Below, piece after piece: positions 43,701-52,043 of a DNA stretch of 64,000 nucleotides. This stretch comes from Mesorhizobium sp. GbtcB19 (GTDB taxonomy: Bacteria; Pseudomonadota; Alphaproteobacteria; Rhizobiales; Rhizobiaceae). The stretch lies in NCBI RefSeq assembly GCF_019091085.1, contig NZ_JAGXJY010000016.1, positions 78,649 to 142,648 of the forward strand, written 5' to 3'. Below the pieces are notes generated by a model. The model was not told the DNA's origin, did not search any database, and worked only from the letters and a program-made list of their open reading frames with translations. The translations under genes and the position numbers were made by a program. Within the stretch, counting starts at the first letter, position 1; each line of letters begins with the position of its first letter.

Positions 43701-44189
43701 TCATTGTTCCGGCAGCAGGTCGGCGACCGGCAGCACGGTCTCGTCCTTGACCGTTTTGGTGACGATGTAGGTGAAGTAGCGGTCGATGCCGATCTCGCGT
43801 TCGAGCAGGCTGTCGACCAGCCGCTGATAGGCATCGATGTCGCGCGCCATCACCTTCAGCACATAGTCGACCCCGCCGCCCACCGACCAGCAGGCGACGA
43901 TCTCGGGAACGTCGCGCACGACGCGCTCGAAGCGGTCGAAGTCGGCCTGGCGATGGTTGGCCAGGGTCACCTCCATCAGCACGGTCGCCACCGGCGCGAT
44001 GCCCCGCATGGCGATCGCGGCGTGATAGCCGGACACGATGCCGGCCTTCTCCAGTTTGCGCAGCCGCATCCAGCATGGCGTCGGCGACAGGCCGACCTTC
44101 TCGGCCAGCGCCAGCTTGGTGATGCGCCCGTCGCGCTGGATGGCGTCGAGAATCCTGAGGTCGATTTGGTCGAGTTTTAGTGCCGCCAT
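43701..44189 (-). CDS. Lrp/AsnC-family regulator (DoeX/AsnC of ectoine catabolism)
   Basis: A 162-residue feast/famine regulator: N-terminal winged helix (LDQIDLRILDAIQRDGRITK, LALAEKVGLSPTPCWMRLRK) and C-terminal RAM ligand-binding domain (VATVLMEVTLANHRQADFDR, IVACWSVGGGVDYVLKVMAR, TYIVTKTVKDETVLP). In many ectoine degraders an asnC gene accompanies ssd and atf, and Halomonas DoeX is its homologue. It is divergent from enuR with an 84-base AT-rich gap, so both regulators may share this promoter region. Confidence 0.87.
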   Translation of the reverse strand: MAALKLDQIDLRILDAIQRDGRITKLALAEKVGLSPTPCWMRLRKLEKAGIVSGYHAAIAMRGIAPVATVLMEVTLANHRQADFDRFERVVRDVPEIVACWSVGGGVDYVLKVMARDIDAYQRLVDSLLEREIGIDRYFTYIVTKTVKDETVLPVADLLPEQ

Positions 44190-44270
44190 GCGGGGCTCCG
44201 CCTTTCGTTCCGGACACCATGAAGGTGCATTATTTCGATTGTCAATTGCACTGATTTCGATCTCTAATAA

Positions 44271-44283
44271 GTCATGACATTAT
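44271..44283 (+). promoter_or_regulatory. Repeated motif overlapping the enuR start
   Basis: GTCATGACATTAT overlaps the enuR ATG (44274) and matches the site at 45711-45723 upstream of ehuA at 12 of 13 positions. Its place suggests autoregulation by EnuR. Confidence 0.5.
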
Positions 44284-45659
44284 GGCAGCCAGATCCTGCT
44301 CTCATCCGCCGTCCGGCCTATCTTTCGCTGGCCGACCAGTTCGCCCGCGCCATCCATGACGGACGGCTTGCCAATGGCGAGCAACTGCCGACGCATCGCC
44401 GGCTGGCCGACGACCTGAAATTGTCGGTTCAGACCGTCAGCCGAGCCTATGAGGAACTGATCCGCCGCGGCCTGATTTCCGGCGAGGTCGGCCGCGGCAG
44501 CTTCGTGCAGACGCAGCGTCGCGAGCCGGAGCCGCCCTACATTCCGGAGCGGCTTGGCGAGGTCATCGATCTCTCCATCCTGAAGCCGGTCTGCGAGCCG
44601 ATGCATCTGGAGAAGCTGAAGCAGGCGCTGGGCTGGCTGGCCGAAAACCTGCCGTCGAGCTCGGCGCTGTCGTTCCGACCGAACATGGTATTCCCGCGCC
44701 ACCGCGCGGTCGCGGTCGAGTGGCTGAAGCTTTGCGGATTGGAGGCATCGGCGCAGAACATCAGCCTGACCAATGGCGCCACCGCCGGCATGACGGTGGC
44801 GCTGATGAGCGTGGCGCCGCCTGGCTCGACCGTCGCCACCGAGGCGATCGGCCACCACACGCTGGTGCCGCTTGCCCGCTACCTCGGCTTCAACCTCGAA
44901 GGCCTGCCGATCGACGGCAACGGGCTGATCCCCGAGGCGCTCGACGAGGCCTGCCGCCTGTCGGACATCCGCGCCGTCTTCGTCCAGCCGTCGGTGATCA
45001 ACCCGACGGCGACGTTGATGGACGCCAAGCGGCGCGAGCAGATCGCCGCGGTCGCCCGCAAGCACGACATCGCCATCATCGAGAATGACGTGCTCGGCCC
45101 GCTGGTCGAAGGCCGGCCGCCGGCGGTCGCCGCCTTCGCGCCGGAGCGCACGCTCTACGTCACGTCCTTCACCAAGATCACCGTGCCGGGGCTGCGCATC
45201 GGCTACCTGGCCGTGCCGGACCGCTATGTCGCGGCCGTCGCCAATCGCCACCTCGTTTCGAACTGGATGGCGACGCCGATGGTGGCGGAGATCGCGACAC
45301 GCTGGGTCACCGACGGCACCGCGATGGAACTGGTCAACTGGCAGCGCGCGGCGTTGAAGCGGCGCCAGGAGATCGCCGCCGAAATGCTGGCGGGTGTCGA
45401 TTATCGCGTCCATCGCGACGGGCTGCATCTTTGGCTCGAACTGCCGGGCGACCGCTCGGAGGAGAGTTTTGTTTCGCAGGCGCGCCTGCGTGGCGTGGCG
45501 ATCGCGCCAGGCACCTCGTTCAGGATCGCCGACACGCCCTGGCATCCGGCGGTACGCATCTCGCTCGGATCGACCACCGAGGGGGAACTGCGCGCCGGCT
45601 TGAGCGTTGTCGCCAAGCTACTGCTGGGCGATCCGGAGCATCTCCTGCTCGCCATTTGA
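44274..45659 (+). CDS. enuR: EnuR: MocR/GntR-type PLP-dependent repressor of ectoine utilisation
   Basis: A 461-residue MocR-type regulator: GntR winged helix at residues 15-80 (PTHRRLADDLKLSVQTVSRA, LISGEVGRGSFVQ) joined to an aminotransferase-I-like domain (LTNGATAGMTVALMSVAPPG, AIIENDVLGPLVEG). The PLP-binding Lys is K301 in SFTKITVPGLRIGY, essentially the position reported for EnuR of Ruegeria pomeroyi. EnuR represses ectoine genes and is relieved when PLP reacts with N-alpha-acetyl-diaminobutyrate or diaminobutyrate. The ehu/eut operon begins 136 bases downstream. Confidence 0.9.
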   Translation: MTLWQPDPALIRRPAYLSLADQFARAIHDGRLANGEQLPTHRRLADDLKLSVQTVSRAYEELIRRGLISGEVGRGSFVQTQRREPEPPYIPERLGEVIDLSILKPVCEPMHLEKLKQALGWLAENLPSSSALSFRPNMVFPRHRAVAVEWLKLCGLEASAQNISLTNGATAGMTVALMSVAPPGSTVATEAIGHHTLVPLARYLGFNLEGLPIDGNGLIPEALDEACRLSDIRAVFVQPSVINPTATLMDAKRREQIAAVARKHDIAIIENDVLGPLVEGRPPAVAAFAPERTLYVTSFTKITVPGLRIGYLAVPDRYVAAVANRHLVSNWMATPMVAEIATRWVTDGTAMELVNWQRAALKRRQEIAAEMLAGVDYRVHRDGLHLWLELPGDRSEESFVSQARLRGVAIAPGTSFRIADTPWHPAVRISLGSTTEGELRAGLSVVAKLLLGDPEHLLLAI

Positions 45660-45710
45660 TGCACAGGCAGAGCGCAGATTGCCCTGAAATTGAGTCGAGT
45701 CGGAAATATT

Positions 45711-45723
45711 GTCATGATATTAT
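45711..45723 (+). promoter_or_regulatory. Putative EnuR operator upstream of ehuA
   Basis: GTCATGATATTAT, the second copy of the 13-bp motif, lies 72 bases before ehuA in an AT-rich patch. A related half-site, TTGACATGATTT, follows at 45732-45743. The pair may form the binding region for EnuR. Confidence 0.5.
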
Positions 45724-45795
45724 TTTCCCAATTGACATGATTTGACGCGTTTCGCATCGTTAAGGGCATAGGCTTCTCCAGAACGGGGAAATGGA

Positions 45796-46581
45796 TTGCC
45801 CGCGCCCATCATCAAGGTTGATGCGATTTCGAAGAGCTTCGGCGCCTTCAAGGTGCTGGATGGCCTGTCGATGCAGGTCATGCCCGGCGAGAAGCTGGCG
45901 CTGATCGGTCCGTCCGGCTCCGGCAAGACGACGATCCTGCGCATCCTGATGACGCTGGAGAAGATCGACGGCGGTCACATCCAGGTCGACGGCGAGCAGC
46001 TCTACCACATGGAGCGCAATGGTGAGTTGCTGCCGGCGAACGAGCGGCATCTGGCCAGGATGCGGCAGAAGATCGGCATGGTCTTCCAGCTCTTCAATCT
46101 GTTTCCGCACAAATGCGTCATGGACAATGTGACGCTCGCGCCGATGCTGACCAAGGGCACGCCACGCGCCGCCGCCGAGAAGCGGGCGATGGAACTGCTC
46201 GACATGGTGGGCCTCGCCGACAAGGCGAAGGCGATGCCGGCGCAGCTCTCGGGCGGCCAGAAGCAGCGCGTGGCGATCGCAAGGGCGCTGGCGCTGTCGC
46301 CCAAGATCATGCTGTTCGACGAGGTCACCTCGGCGCTCGACCCGGAGCTGGTCGAGGAAGTGCTCAACGTCATGCGCAAGCTCGCCGCCGAGACCGACAT
46401 GACGATGCTTCTGGTCACCCACGAGATGGGCTTTGCCCACGACTTCGCCGACCGCGTGCTGTTCTTCGATCGCGGCAGGATCGTCGAGGAAGGCAAGCCC
46501 GATGAGATTTTCCGCCATCCCAAACAGGAACGAACGCAGAGCTTCCTGAAGAAGATCATCGCGGCCGGACATCGCGTCTGA
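45796..46581 (+). CDS. ehuA: Ectoine/hydroxyectoine ABC transporter ATPase
   Basis: A 261-residue polar amino acid-type ATPase: Walker A GPSGSGKTTILR, Q-loop GMVFQLFNLFPH, signature LSGGQKQRVAIARAL, Walker B IMLFDEVTSALDPE and switch LLVTHEMGFAHDF. The only suitable start is TTG 45796, with GGGGAA five bases upstream; the ATG at 45791 is in another frame. It energises the EhuBCD importer and is the first gene of the long ehu-eut operon. Confidence 0.9.
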   Translation: MPAPIIKVDAISKSFGAFKVLDGLSMQVMPGEKLALIGPSGSGKTTILRILMTLEKIDGGHIQVDGEQLYHMERNGELLPANERHLARMRQKIGMVFQLFNLFPHKCVMDNVTLAPMLTKGTPRAAAEKRAMELLDMVGLADKAKAMPAQLSGGQKQRVAIARALALSPKIMLFDEVTSALDPELVEEVLNVMRKLAAETDMTMLLVTHEMGFAHDFADRVLFFDRGRIVEEGKPDEIFRHPKQERTQSFLKKIIAAGHRV

Positions 46582-46675
46582 CCGCAATGCAAATGGGCGG
46601 CGTAAGCCGTCCCAAGGCGACGAGAGCCGTCGCAAAACCGAGCAAACCAAGAAGACAAACAAGGAGTTGGGAACA

Positions 46676-47527
46676 ATGAAGAAACTTGGCATTCTGGCTG
46701 GCGTCGCCGGCCTTGCGATCACCACGATGCTGCTCGCTTCTGGCGCCCGTTCGGCGGACGACGCCAAGCTGGAGCAGCTCAAGCAGCAGGGCTTCGCCCG
46801 CGTGGCCATCGCCAACGAGCCGCCTTATACGGCGGTGGCCGCCGACGGCAAGGTCTCGGGTGCGGCGCCCGACGTGGCGCGCGAGATCTTCAAGCGCCTC
46901 GGCGTCAACGACATCGTCGCCTCGATCTCCGAATATGGCGCGATGATTCCCGGCCTGCAGGCTGGACGCTTCGACGTCGTCACCGCCGGCCTGTTCATGA
47001 AGCCGGAGCGCTGCGCGGCGGTCGTCTATTCCGAGCCGGTGCTGTGCGATGCCGAGGCTATGCTGGTGAAGAAGGGCAATCCGAAAGGCTTCAAGAGTTA
47101 CGAGGATATCGCCAAGGACTCGTCCGCCACAGTCGGCGCACCGGGTGGCGGCACCGAGGAGAAGCTCGCACTGAACGCCGGCGTGCCGCGCGACCGCGTC
47201 ATCGTCGTGCCGGATGGCCAGAGCGGCCTGAAGATGGTGCAAGACGGCCGTATCGACGCTTATTCGCTCCCCGTTCTGTCGATCAACGATCTGGTCAAGA
47301 AGGCCAACGACCCGAACCTCGAAGTCATCGCCCCGGTGGTCGGTGCTCCGGTCTACTGCGACGGCGCTGCCTTCAAGAAGGGCGACGAGGCGCTGCGCGA
47401 CGCCTATGACGTCGAGCTCGCCAAGCTGAAGAAGTCCGGCGAGTTCGCCAAGATCATCGAGCCCTACGGCTTCTCCGCCAAGGCGGCGATGTCGACGACG
47501 CGCGACAAGCTCTGCGCGGCGAAGTGA
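46676..47527 (+). CDS. ehuB: Ectoine/hydroxyectoine-binding protein
   Basis: A 283-residue periplasmic protein with a signal peptide (LGILAGVAGLAITTMLLASG, cleavage near ARSA). It keeps residues expected of EhuB ligand sites: Glu in NEPPYTAV, aromatic and polar residues in SEYGAMIPGLQAGRFD, and Phe and Arg five apart in GLFMKPERC, which in S. meliloti EhuB contribute to the aromatic box and to carboxylate binding. AAGGAG precedes the ATG at 46676. It delivers ectoine or 5-hydroxyectoine to EhuC/EhuD. Confidence 0.9.
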   Translation: MKKLGILAGVAGLAITTMLLASGARSADDAKLEQLKQQGFARVAIANEPPYTAVAADGKVSGAAPDVAREIFKRLGVNDIVASISEYGAMIPGLQAGRFDVVTAGLFMKPERCAAVVYSEPVLCDAEAMLVKKGNPKGFKSYEDIAKDSSATVGAPGGGTEEKLALNAGVPRDRVIVVPDGQSGLKMVQDGRIDAYSLPVLSINDLVKKANDPNLEVIAPVVGAPVYCDGAAFKKGDEALRDAYDVELAKLKKSGEFAKIIEPYGFSAKAAMSTTRDKLCAAK

Positions 47528-47531
47528 TCTT

Positions 47532-47660
47532 TCCTTCTCCCCGTTCACGGGGAGAAGGTGGCCCGAAGGGCCGGATGAGGGGCGGCGCCATGCCTTCGCA
47601 AGTTCGCGCTGCCCCTCATCTGCCTGCCGGCATCTTCTCCCCGTGAACGGGGAGAAGGCA
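47532..47660. repeat. Palindromic intergenic repeat element 3 (between ehuB and ehuC)
   Basis: Both ends carry the hairpin TTCTCCCCGTTCACGGGGAGAA or its inverse (a 9-10 bp stem each), and the inner parts (GATGAGGGGC / GCCCCTCATC) are also inverted. It lies inside the operon and could fold in the mRNA between the binding-protein and permease genes, possibly lowering downstream expression. Confidence 0.8.
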
Positions 47661-47685
47661 CCAAGAACGCAAACGTTGGAACCCC

Positions 47686-48345
47686 ATGACCCAGTGGTCC
47701 GGCTATCTCGGCCTGATATTGCAGGGAGCGCTTGTCACCATCGAGCTGACGCTGATGGGGTCGGTGCTGGCGCTGATCATGGCCTTCCTGGCCGGCATGG
47801 GCCGCGTGTCCCGCTTCTTCATTTTCCGGGCGCTTGCTACGATCTACATCGAGTTCTTCCGCGGCACGTCGATCTTCGTGCAGCTGTTCTGGGCTTATTT
47901 CGTGCTGCCCTTCGCTGGCCTCTCGCTGACGCCGCTGCAGGCGGGCGTGCTGGCGCTCGGCCTCAATGTCGGCGCCTATGCGGCGGAAGTGGTTCGGGGC
48001 GCCATTCTGTCGGTAGGCCGCGAGCAATATGAGGCCTGCACGGCGCTCAATCTCGGGCGCTGGCAAGGCATGCGCCACGTCATCCTGCCGCAGGCACTGC
48101 TCGTCATGCTGCCGACCTTCGGCAACAACGCCATCGAGTTGCTCAAGGCGACATCGGTCGTGTCGCTGATCTCGCTTGCCGACCTGACCTTCCAGGCGCA
48201 GGTGGTGCGTTCGCAGACCGGCAGCACGCTGATGCCCTTCCTGTCCGTGCTGATCATCTATTTCGCGCTGGCGCTGATCATCTCCTGGGGCGTGCGCTCT
48301 CTGGAGCGCCGCATGGCGCGCGGACTTGATGGGGTGCGCGTCTGA
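47686..48345 (+). CDS. ehuC: Ectoine/hydroxyectoine ABC transporter permease
   Basis: A 219-residue His/Glu/Gln/Arg-type permease: GAGLILQGALVTIELTLMGS-like first helix, YIEFFRGTSIFVQLFWAYFV, GLNVGAYAAEVVRGAILSVG and the coupling helix region EACTALNLGRWQGMRHVILP. About five membrane helices. The start follows the palindromic repeat. It pairs with EhuD, whose start overlaps its stop by one base. Confidence 0.92.
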   Translation: MTQWSGYLGLILQGALVTIELTLMGSVLALIMAFLAGMGRVSRFFIFRALATIYIEFFRGTSIFVQLFWAYFVLPFAGLSLTPLQAGVLALGLNVGAYAAEVVRGAILSVGREQYEACTALNLGRWQGMRHVILPQALLVMLPTFGNNAIELLKATSVVSLISLADLTFQAQVVRSQTGSTLMPFLSVLIIYFALALIISWGVRSLERRMARGLDGVRV

Positions 48346-49004
48346 TGGATTGGGATTGGAACTTCGTTTGGGAGATCATGCCGACCCTGATCCAGGGCGT
48401 GAAGATCACCATTCTGGCGACCATTCTGGGCTCGATCCTAGCGGCGATCGTGGGGCTTGGGATAGCGCTGGCGCGACGCTCCGAGAACCGGCTCGTCTCG
48501 CGCAGCGTCGGCTGGTTCGCCGAGTTCATCCGCGGCACGCCGCTTCTGGTCCAGCTCTACTTCATCTTCTACGTGCTGCCCGATATCGGCATCCTGTTGC
48601 CGCCGCTGGTGGCGGGCGTCATCGGCCTTGGCCTGCACTACGGCACCTACACGGCCGAGGTCTACCGCGCCGGCATCGACAATGTGCCGCGCGGTCAGTG
48701 GGAGGCGGCCAAGGCCTGCAATCTCAGCGGCCATCACACCTGGACGCATATCATCCTGCCGCAGGCGATCCCGCCGATGATCCCGGCCTTGGCCAATTAT
48801 TTCATCGCCATGTTCAAGGAGACGCCGTTGCTGTCGGCGATCACCGTGCTGGAGCTGATGAACCAGGCCAAGAGCGTCGCCAACACCTACTACCGCTATA
48901 TCGAACCGATGACGCTGGTCGGCGCCTTCTTCCTCGTCATCAGCCTAGGCTCCGTCGTGCTGTTGCGCTGGCTGGAGCATCGCTACGGCAGGATCGAAAG
49001 ATGA
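48345..49004 (+). CDS. ehuD: Ectoine/hydroxyectoine ABC transporter permease
   Basis: A 219-residue second permease of the same family: IMPTLIQGVKITILATILGS, WFAEFIRGTPLLVQLYFIFY, LHYGTYTAEVYRAGIDNVPR and EAAKACNLSGHHTWTHIILP. The TGATG junction with ehuC and the ATGA junction with eutA show that transporter and catabolic genes are translated from one message. Confidence 0.92.
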   Translation: MDWDWNFVWEIMPTLIQGVKITILATILGSILAAIVGLGIALARRSENRLVSRSVGWFAEFIRGTPLLVQLYFIFYVLPDIGILLPPLVAGVIGLGLHYGTYTAEVYRAGIDNVPRGQWEAAKACNLSGHHTWTHIILPQAIPPMIPALANYFIAMFKETPLLSAITVLELMNQAKSVANTYYRYIEPMTLVGAFFLVISLGSVVLLRWLEHRYGRIER

Positions 49005-49786
49005 GAAGCATGAAGCCATTACCCGAGATCCGCCTCGAAACGGCGCGCCCCACGCTCGATGCGCGTCCGCTGCAAAAGCGCGTCGGCCTGATCGCCCTGG
49101 CTACCGACCACACCAGCGAGGTGGACTTCCGCCGCATGGTGGCGAGCGAGCGCATCGGCGTCTATGTCGCGCGCATCCCCTATGCCAACCCGACGACGCC
49201 GAAGAATTTGCGCAAGATGCAGCCGTCGCTTTCGGCGGGCGCAGCACTCATTTTGCCGGACGAGACACTCGATGCGATCTGCTATTCCTGCACGTCTGCT
49301 TCGGTGGTGATCGGCGATGCAGAGATCGAAGCCGCGATCCAGGCAGCCAAACCGGGTGTGCCCGTGGTCACGCCGCCAATGGCGGGCGTGCGCGGCCTGA
49401 ACACGTTCGGCGTGAAGCGCATCAGCATTCTCACGCCCTACACCGTCGAGACCAGCCGGCCGATGGCCGCCTATTTTGCCGCGCACGGCTTCGACATCCA
49501 GAGTTTCTCCTGCCTCGGCTTCGAGGACGACCGCGAGATGGCGCGCATAACGCCGGCGTCTGTGGTCGAGTTGGCGCGCAAGGTCACGCATCCGCAGGCC
49601 GATGCGCTGTTCGTTTCGTGCACAGCGCTGCGCGCCGCGCTCGCGGTTCGCGGCATGGAGGAGGCGATCGGGCGCCCGGTCGTCACCAGCAACCAGGCCA
49701 GCGCCTGGAACTGCCTGCGGCTTTGCGGCGACGAGACGCCGCGACCGGAGTTCGGCCGCTTGTGGACCAAGCCGCTGGCCGCGTGA
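49001..49786 (+). CDS. eutA: EutA: Asp/Glu racemase-family protein of ectoine catabolism
   Basis: A 261-residue protein of the Asp/Glu/hydantoin racemase and arylmalonate decarboxylase superfamily. Both catalytic-type Cys regions are present: LDAICYSCTSASVVIGD and ADALFVSCTALRAAL, with VVTSNQASAWNCLRLCG at the C-terminus. In ehu-eut operons EutA is proposed to act with EutB and EutC in processing 5-hydroxyectoine. It starts in an ATGA overlap with ehuD and overlaps eutB (GTGA). Confidence 0.88.
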   Translation: MRSMKPLPEIRLETARPTLDARPLQKRVGLIALATDHTSEVDFRRMVASERIGVYVARIPYANPTTPKNLRKMQPSLSAGAALILPDETLDAICYSCTSASVVIGDAEIEAAIQAAKPGVPVVTPPMAGVRGLNTFGVKRISILTPYTVETSRPMAAYFAAHGFDIQSFSCLGFEDDREMARITPASVVELARKVTHPQADALFVSCTALRAALAVRGMEEAIGRPVVTSNQASAWNCLRLCGDETPRPEFGRLWTKPLAA

Positions 49787-50781
49787 TCGAAATGCTGGTT
49801 GCGCTTCAGCATATTCGCGCCGCGCGCGAACGCATTGCCGACAAGATCGAGCGGACACCCTGCGTGCTGTCGCAAAGCCTGTCGGAGCACGCGGGCCATC
49901 CCATTCACCTCAAGCTGGAGCACCACCAGACCACCGGCGCGTTCAAGCTGCGCGGCGCCTCCAACGCCATCGCCGCGTTGAGCCGAGAAGAGAAATCGCG
50001 TGGCGTCGTCGCCGCGTCGACCGGCAATCACGGCCGCGCGCTGGCGCATGCGGCGAAGCTCGAAGGCATCCGCGCGGTGATCTGCATGTCGAAGCTGGTG
50101 CCGGAAAACAAGCTCGATGCGATCCGTCGCCTCGGCGCGGATATCCGCATCGTCGGCAACAGCCAGGACGACGCCCAGCAGGAGGTCGACCGCTTGGTAG
50201 CCGAGGAAGGGCTGGTCATGCTGCCGCCCTTCGACCATCCCGATATCATCGCCGGGCAAGGAACGCTCGGACTGGAGCTCATGGAGCAGGTGCCGGATGC
50301 CGCGGCGGTGCTGGTGCCGCTCTCCGGCGGCGGGCTCGCGGCCGGTGTGGCGGCGGCAGTGAAAGGGGTGAGCCCAGACACGAAAGTCATCGGCATATCG
50401 ATGGCGCGTGGTGCGGCAATGAAGGCCAGCCTTGACGCCGGCCGCCCGGTGCAGGTCGAGGAACTGCCGACATTGGCGGATTCGCTTGGCGGCGGCATCG
50501 GCCTCGACAACCAACTGACCTTCGCCATGTGCCGAGGCCTGCTCGACGACGTGATCCTGCTTGCCGAAGACGAGATCGCCGCCGGCATCCGCCATGCCTA
50601 TGAACAGGAGCGCGAGATCGTCGAGGGCGCCGGCGCCGTCGGTATCGGTGCGCTGCTGGCAGGGAAGGTGAAGGCGAACGGTTCCACCGTCCTCATCCTG
50701 TCCGGTCGCAATATCGACATGAGCCTGCATCGCAGGATCGTTTGTGGTGAGATCCCCTCATTTGCGGAGCGCGCCGCATGA
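49783..50781 (+). CDS. eutB: EutB: threonine dehydratase-like PLP enzyme of hydroxyectoine catabolism
   Basis: A 332-residue fold-type II PLP enzyme: HHQTTGAFKLRGASNAIAAL (PLP Lys in FKLRGA), AASTGNHGRALAHAAK, VLVPLSGGGLAAGVAAAVKG and VEGAGAVGIGALLAG. The GTG at 49783 overlaps the eutA stop; ATG 49792 is an alternative. EutB is proposed to remove water or ammonia from the hydroxylated intermediate in 5-hydroxyectoine degradation. Its last codons (FAERAA-stop) are duplicated in front of eutC. Confidence 0.88.
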   Translation: MIEMLVALQHIRAARERIADKIERTPCVLSQSLSEHAGHPIHLKLEHHQTTGAFKLRGASNAIAALSREEKSRGVVAASTGNHGRALAHAAKLEGIRAVICMSKLVPENKLDAIRRLGADIRIVGNSQDDAQQEVDRLVAEEGLVMLPPFDHPDIIAGQGTLGLELMEQVPDAAAVLVPLSGGGLAAGVAAAVKGVSPDTKVIGISMARGAAMKASLDAGRPVQVEELPTLADSLGGGIGLDNQLTFAMCRGLLDDVILLAEDEIAAGIRHAYEQEREIVEGAGAVGIGALLAGKVKANGSTVLILSGRNIDMSLHRRIVCGEIPSFAERAA

Positions 50782-50996
50782 AAAGTCATCCACGTCGAGT
50801 TCCCGCCCACCTCCCTCTGTCCTGCCGGACATCTCCCCCGCAGGGGGGGAGATTGGCTGTATCGATGCCGCCGCTTTTTTTGCGGCGCTTGAGATTGGCG
50901 AAAGCAGAGGCGCGGGCTGATCTCCCCCCTTGCGGGGGAGATGGCCGGCAGGCCAGAGGGGGGTGTGCCGGGACGCCTTCCTTCGCAACTGACACC
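50782..50996. repeat. Palindromic intergenic element 4 with flanking duplication of the eutB-eutC junction
   Basis: The left arm (TCTGTCCTGCCGGACATCTC) and the reverse complement of the right (TCTGGCCTGCCGGCCATCTC) match, each followed by CCCCCGCA/GGGGGGAGAT hairpins. Outside it, 21 bases at 50761-50781 and 50997-51017 are identical except for one base (TTTGCGGAGC versus TTTGCGGAGA, then GCGCCGCATGA). This looks like a target duplication made by insertion into an ATGA junction. Confidence 0.8.
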
Positions 50997-51013
50997 TTTG
51001 CGGAGAGCGCCGC

Positions 51014-52006
51014 ATGAGCCGCATGACCATCCTCACCGAAGCCGATTTGCGCAAGATCGTGACGCTCGACCTGGACGCCGTCGCCTGCGTCGAGAACGCT
51101 TTTCGGGCTCTCGCCACGCTGCCGGTGGCGATGCCACCGATTCTGCGGCTCGACATTCACGAGCATCGCGGCGAGGTCGACGTGAAGTCGGCCTATGTGC
51201 CCGGCATAGACGGCTTCGCCGTCAAGATCAGCTCCGGCTTCTTCGACAATCCGAAGCTCGGCCTGCCCAGCGGCGGCGGCATGATGGTGCTGCTTTCGGC
51301 CAAGACCGGCGTGGTCGAGGCGCTGCTGCTCGACAATGGCTATCTGACCGATATCCGTACTGCCGCCGCCGGCGCGGTCGCGGCCAGGCATTTGTCGCGC
51401 GAGGACTCCAAGATAGCGGCGATCTTCGGCGCCGGTTTGCAGGCCGGCCTGCAATTGGAAGCGTTGCGGCTCGTCCGGCCGATCGCGGAAGCGCGGATCT
51501 GGGCGCGCGACGTCGCCAAGGCCGAGGCAACCGCTGCCCGCCTGCGCGACAGGCTCGGCATCATGGTGCGCGCCGAACCGGATGCAGCGAATGCGGCGGC
51601 CGGCGCCGACATCATCGTCACCACGACGCCGTCGACCGAGCCGCTGATCAAGCCGGGCTTCATTTCCGCCGGGCAGCACATCACCGCGATGGGCTCGGAT
51701 GCCGAGCACAAGAACGAGATCGCGCCGGCGATCCTGCGCATGGCCGATCTCTACGTCGCCGACAGCGCCAAGCAGACGCGGCGTCTCGGCGAACTCCATC
51801 ACGCGCTCGATGCCGGCGTGATGGCGGCAGACGCGGAAGTCACCGAGCTTGGCCAGATCATCGCCGGGGAAAAGCACGGCCGGCGCTCGGCCAGCGACAT
51901 CACCATCGCGGACCTCACAGGCACCGGCGTGCAGGACACTGCTATCGCCACTCTGGCCCGCGACCGTGCGCGCGCGGTCAATGCTGGGACCACCATTGAA
52001 AGCTGA
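51014..52006 (+). CDS. eutC: EutC: ornithine cyclodeaminase/mu-crystallin-family enzyme
   Basis: A 330-residue NAD(H)-dependent protein of the ornithine cyclodeaminase family: DVKSAYVPGIDGFAVKISSG, LLLDNGYLTDIRTAAAGAVA, dinucleotide-binding IAAIFGAGLQAGLQLEAL, ADIIVTTTPSTEPLI and ITAMGSDAEHKNEI. It belongs to the proposed EutABC route from 5-hydroxyectoine. The ATG at 51014 lies in the second copy of the duplicated junction. The upstream repeat element separates it from eutB, so its translation is no longer coupled to eutB. Confidence 0.88.
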   Translation: MSRMTILTEADLRKIVTLDLDAVACVENAFRALATLPVAMPPILRLDIHEHRGEVDVKSAYVPGIDGFAVKISSGFFDNPKLGLPSGGGMMVLLSAKTGVVEALLLDNGYLTDIRTAAAGAVAARHLSREDSKIAAIFGAGLQAGLQLEALRLVRPIAEARIWARDVAKAEATAARLRDRLGIMVRAEPDAANAAAGADIIVTTTPSTEPLIKPGFISAGQHITAMGSDAEHKNEIAPAILRMADLYVADSAKQTRRLGELHHALDAGVMAADAEVTELGQIIAGEKHGRRSASDITIADLTGTGVQDTAIATLARDRARAVNAGTTIES

Positions 52007-52043
52007 TGCTGGCCGCAAGGCCCAACAAACGAGGATCAACAAA

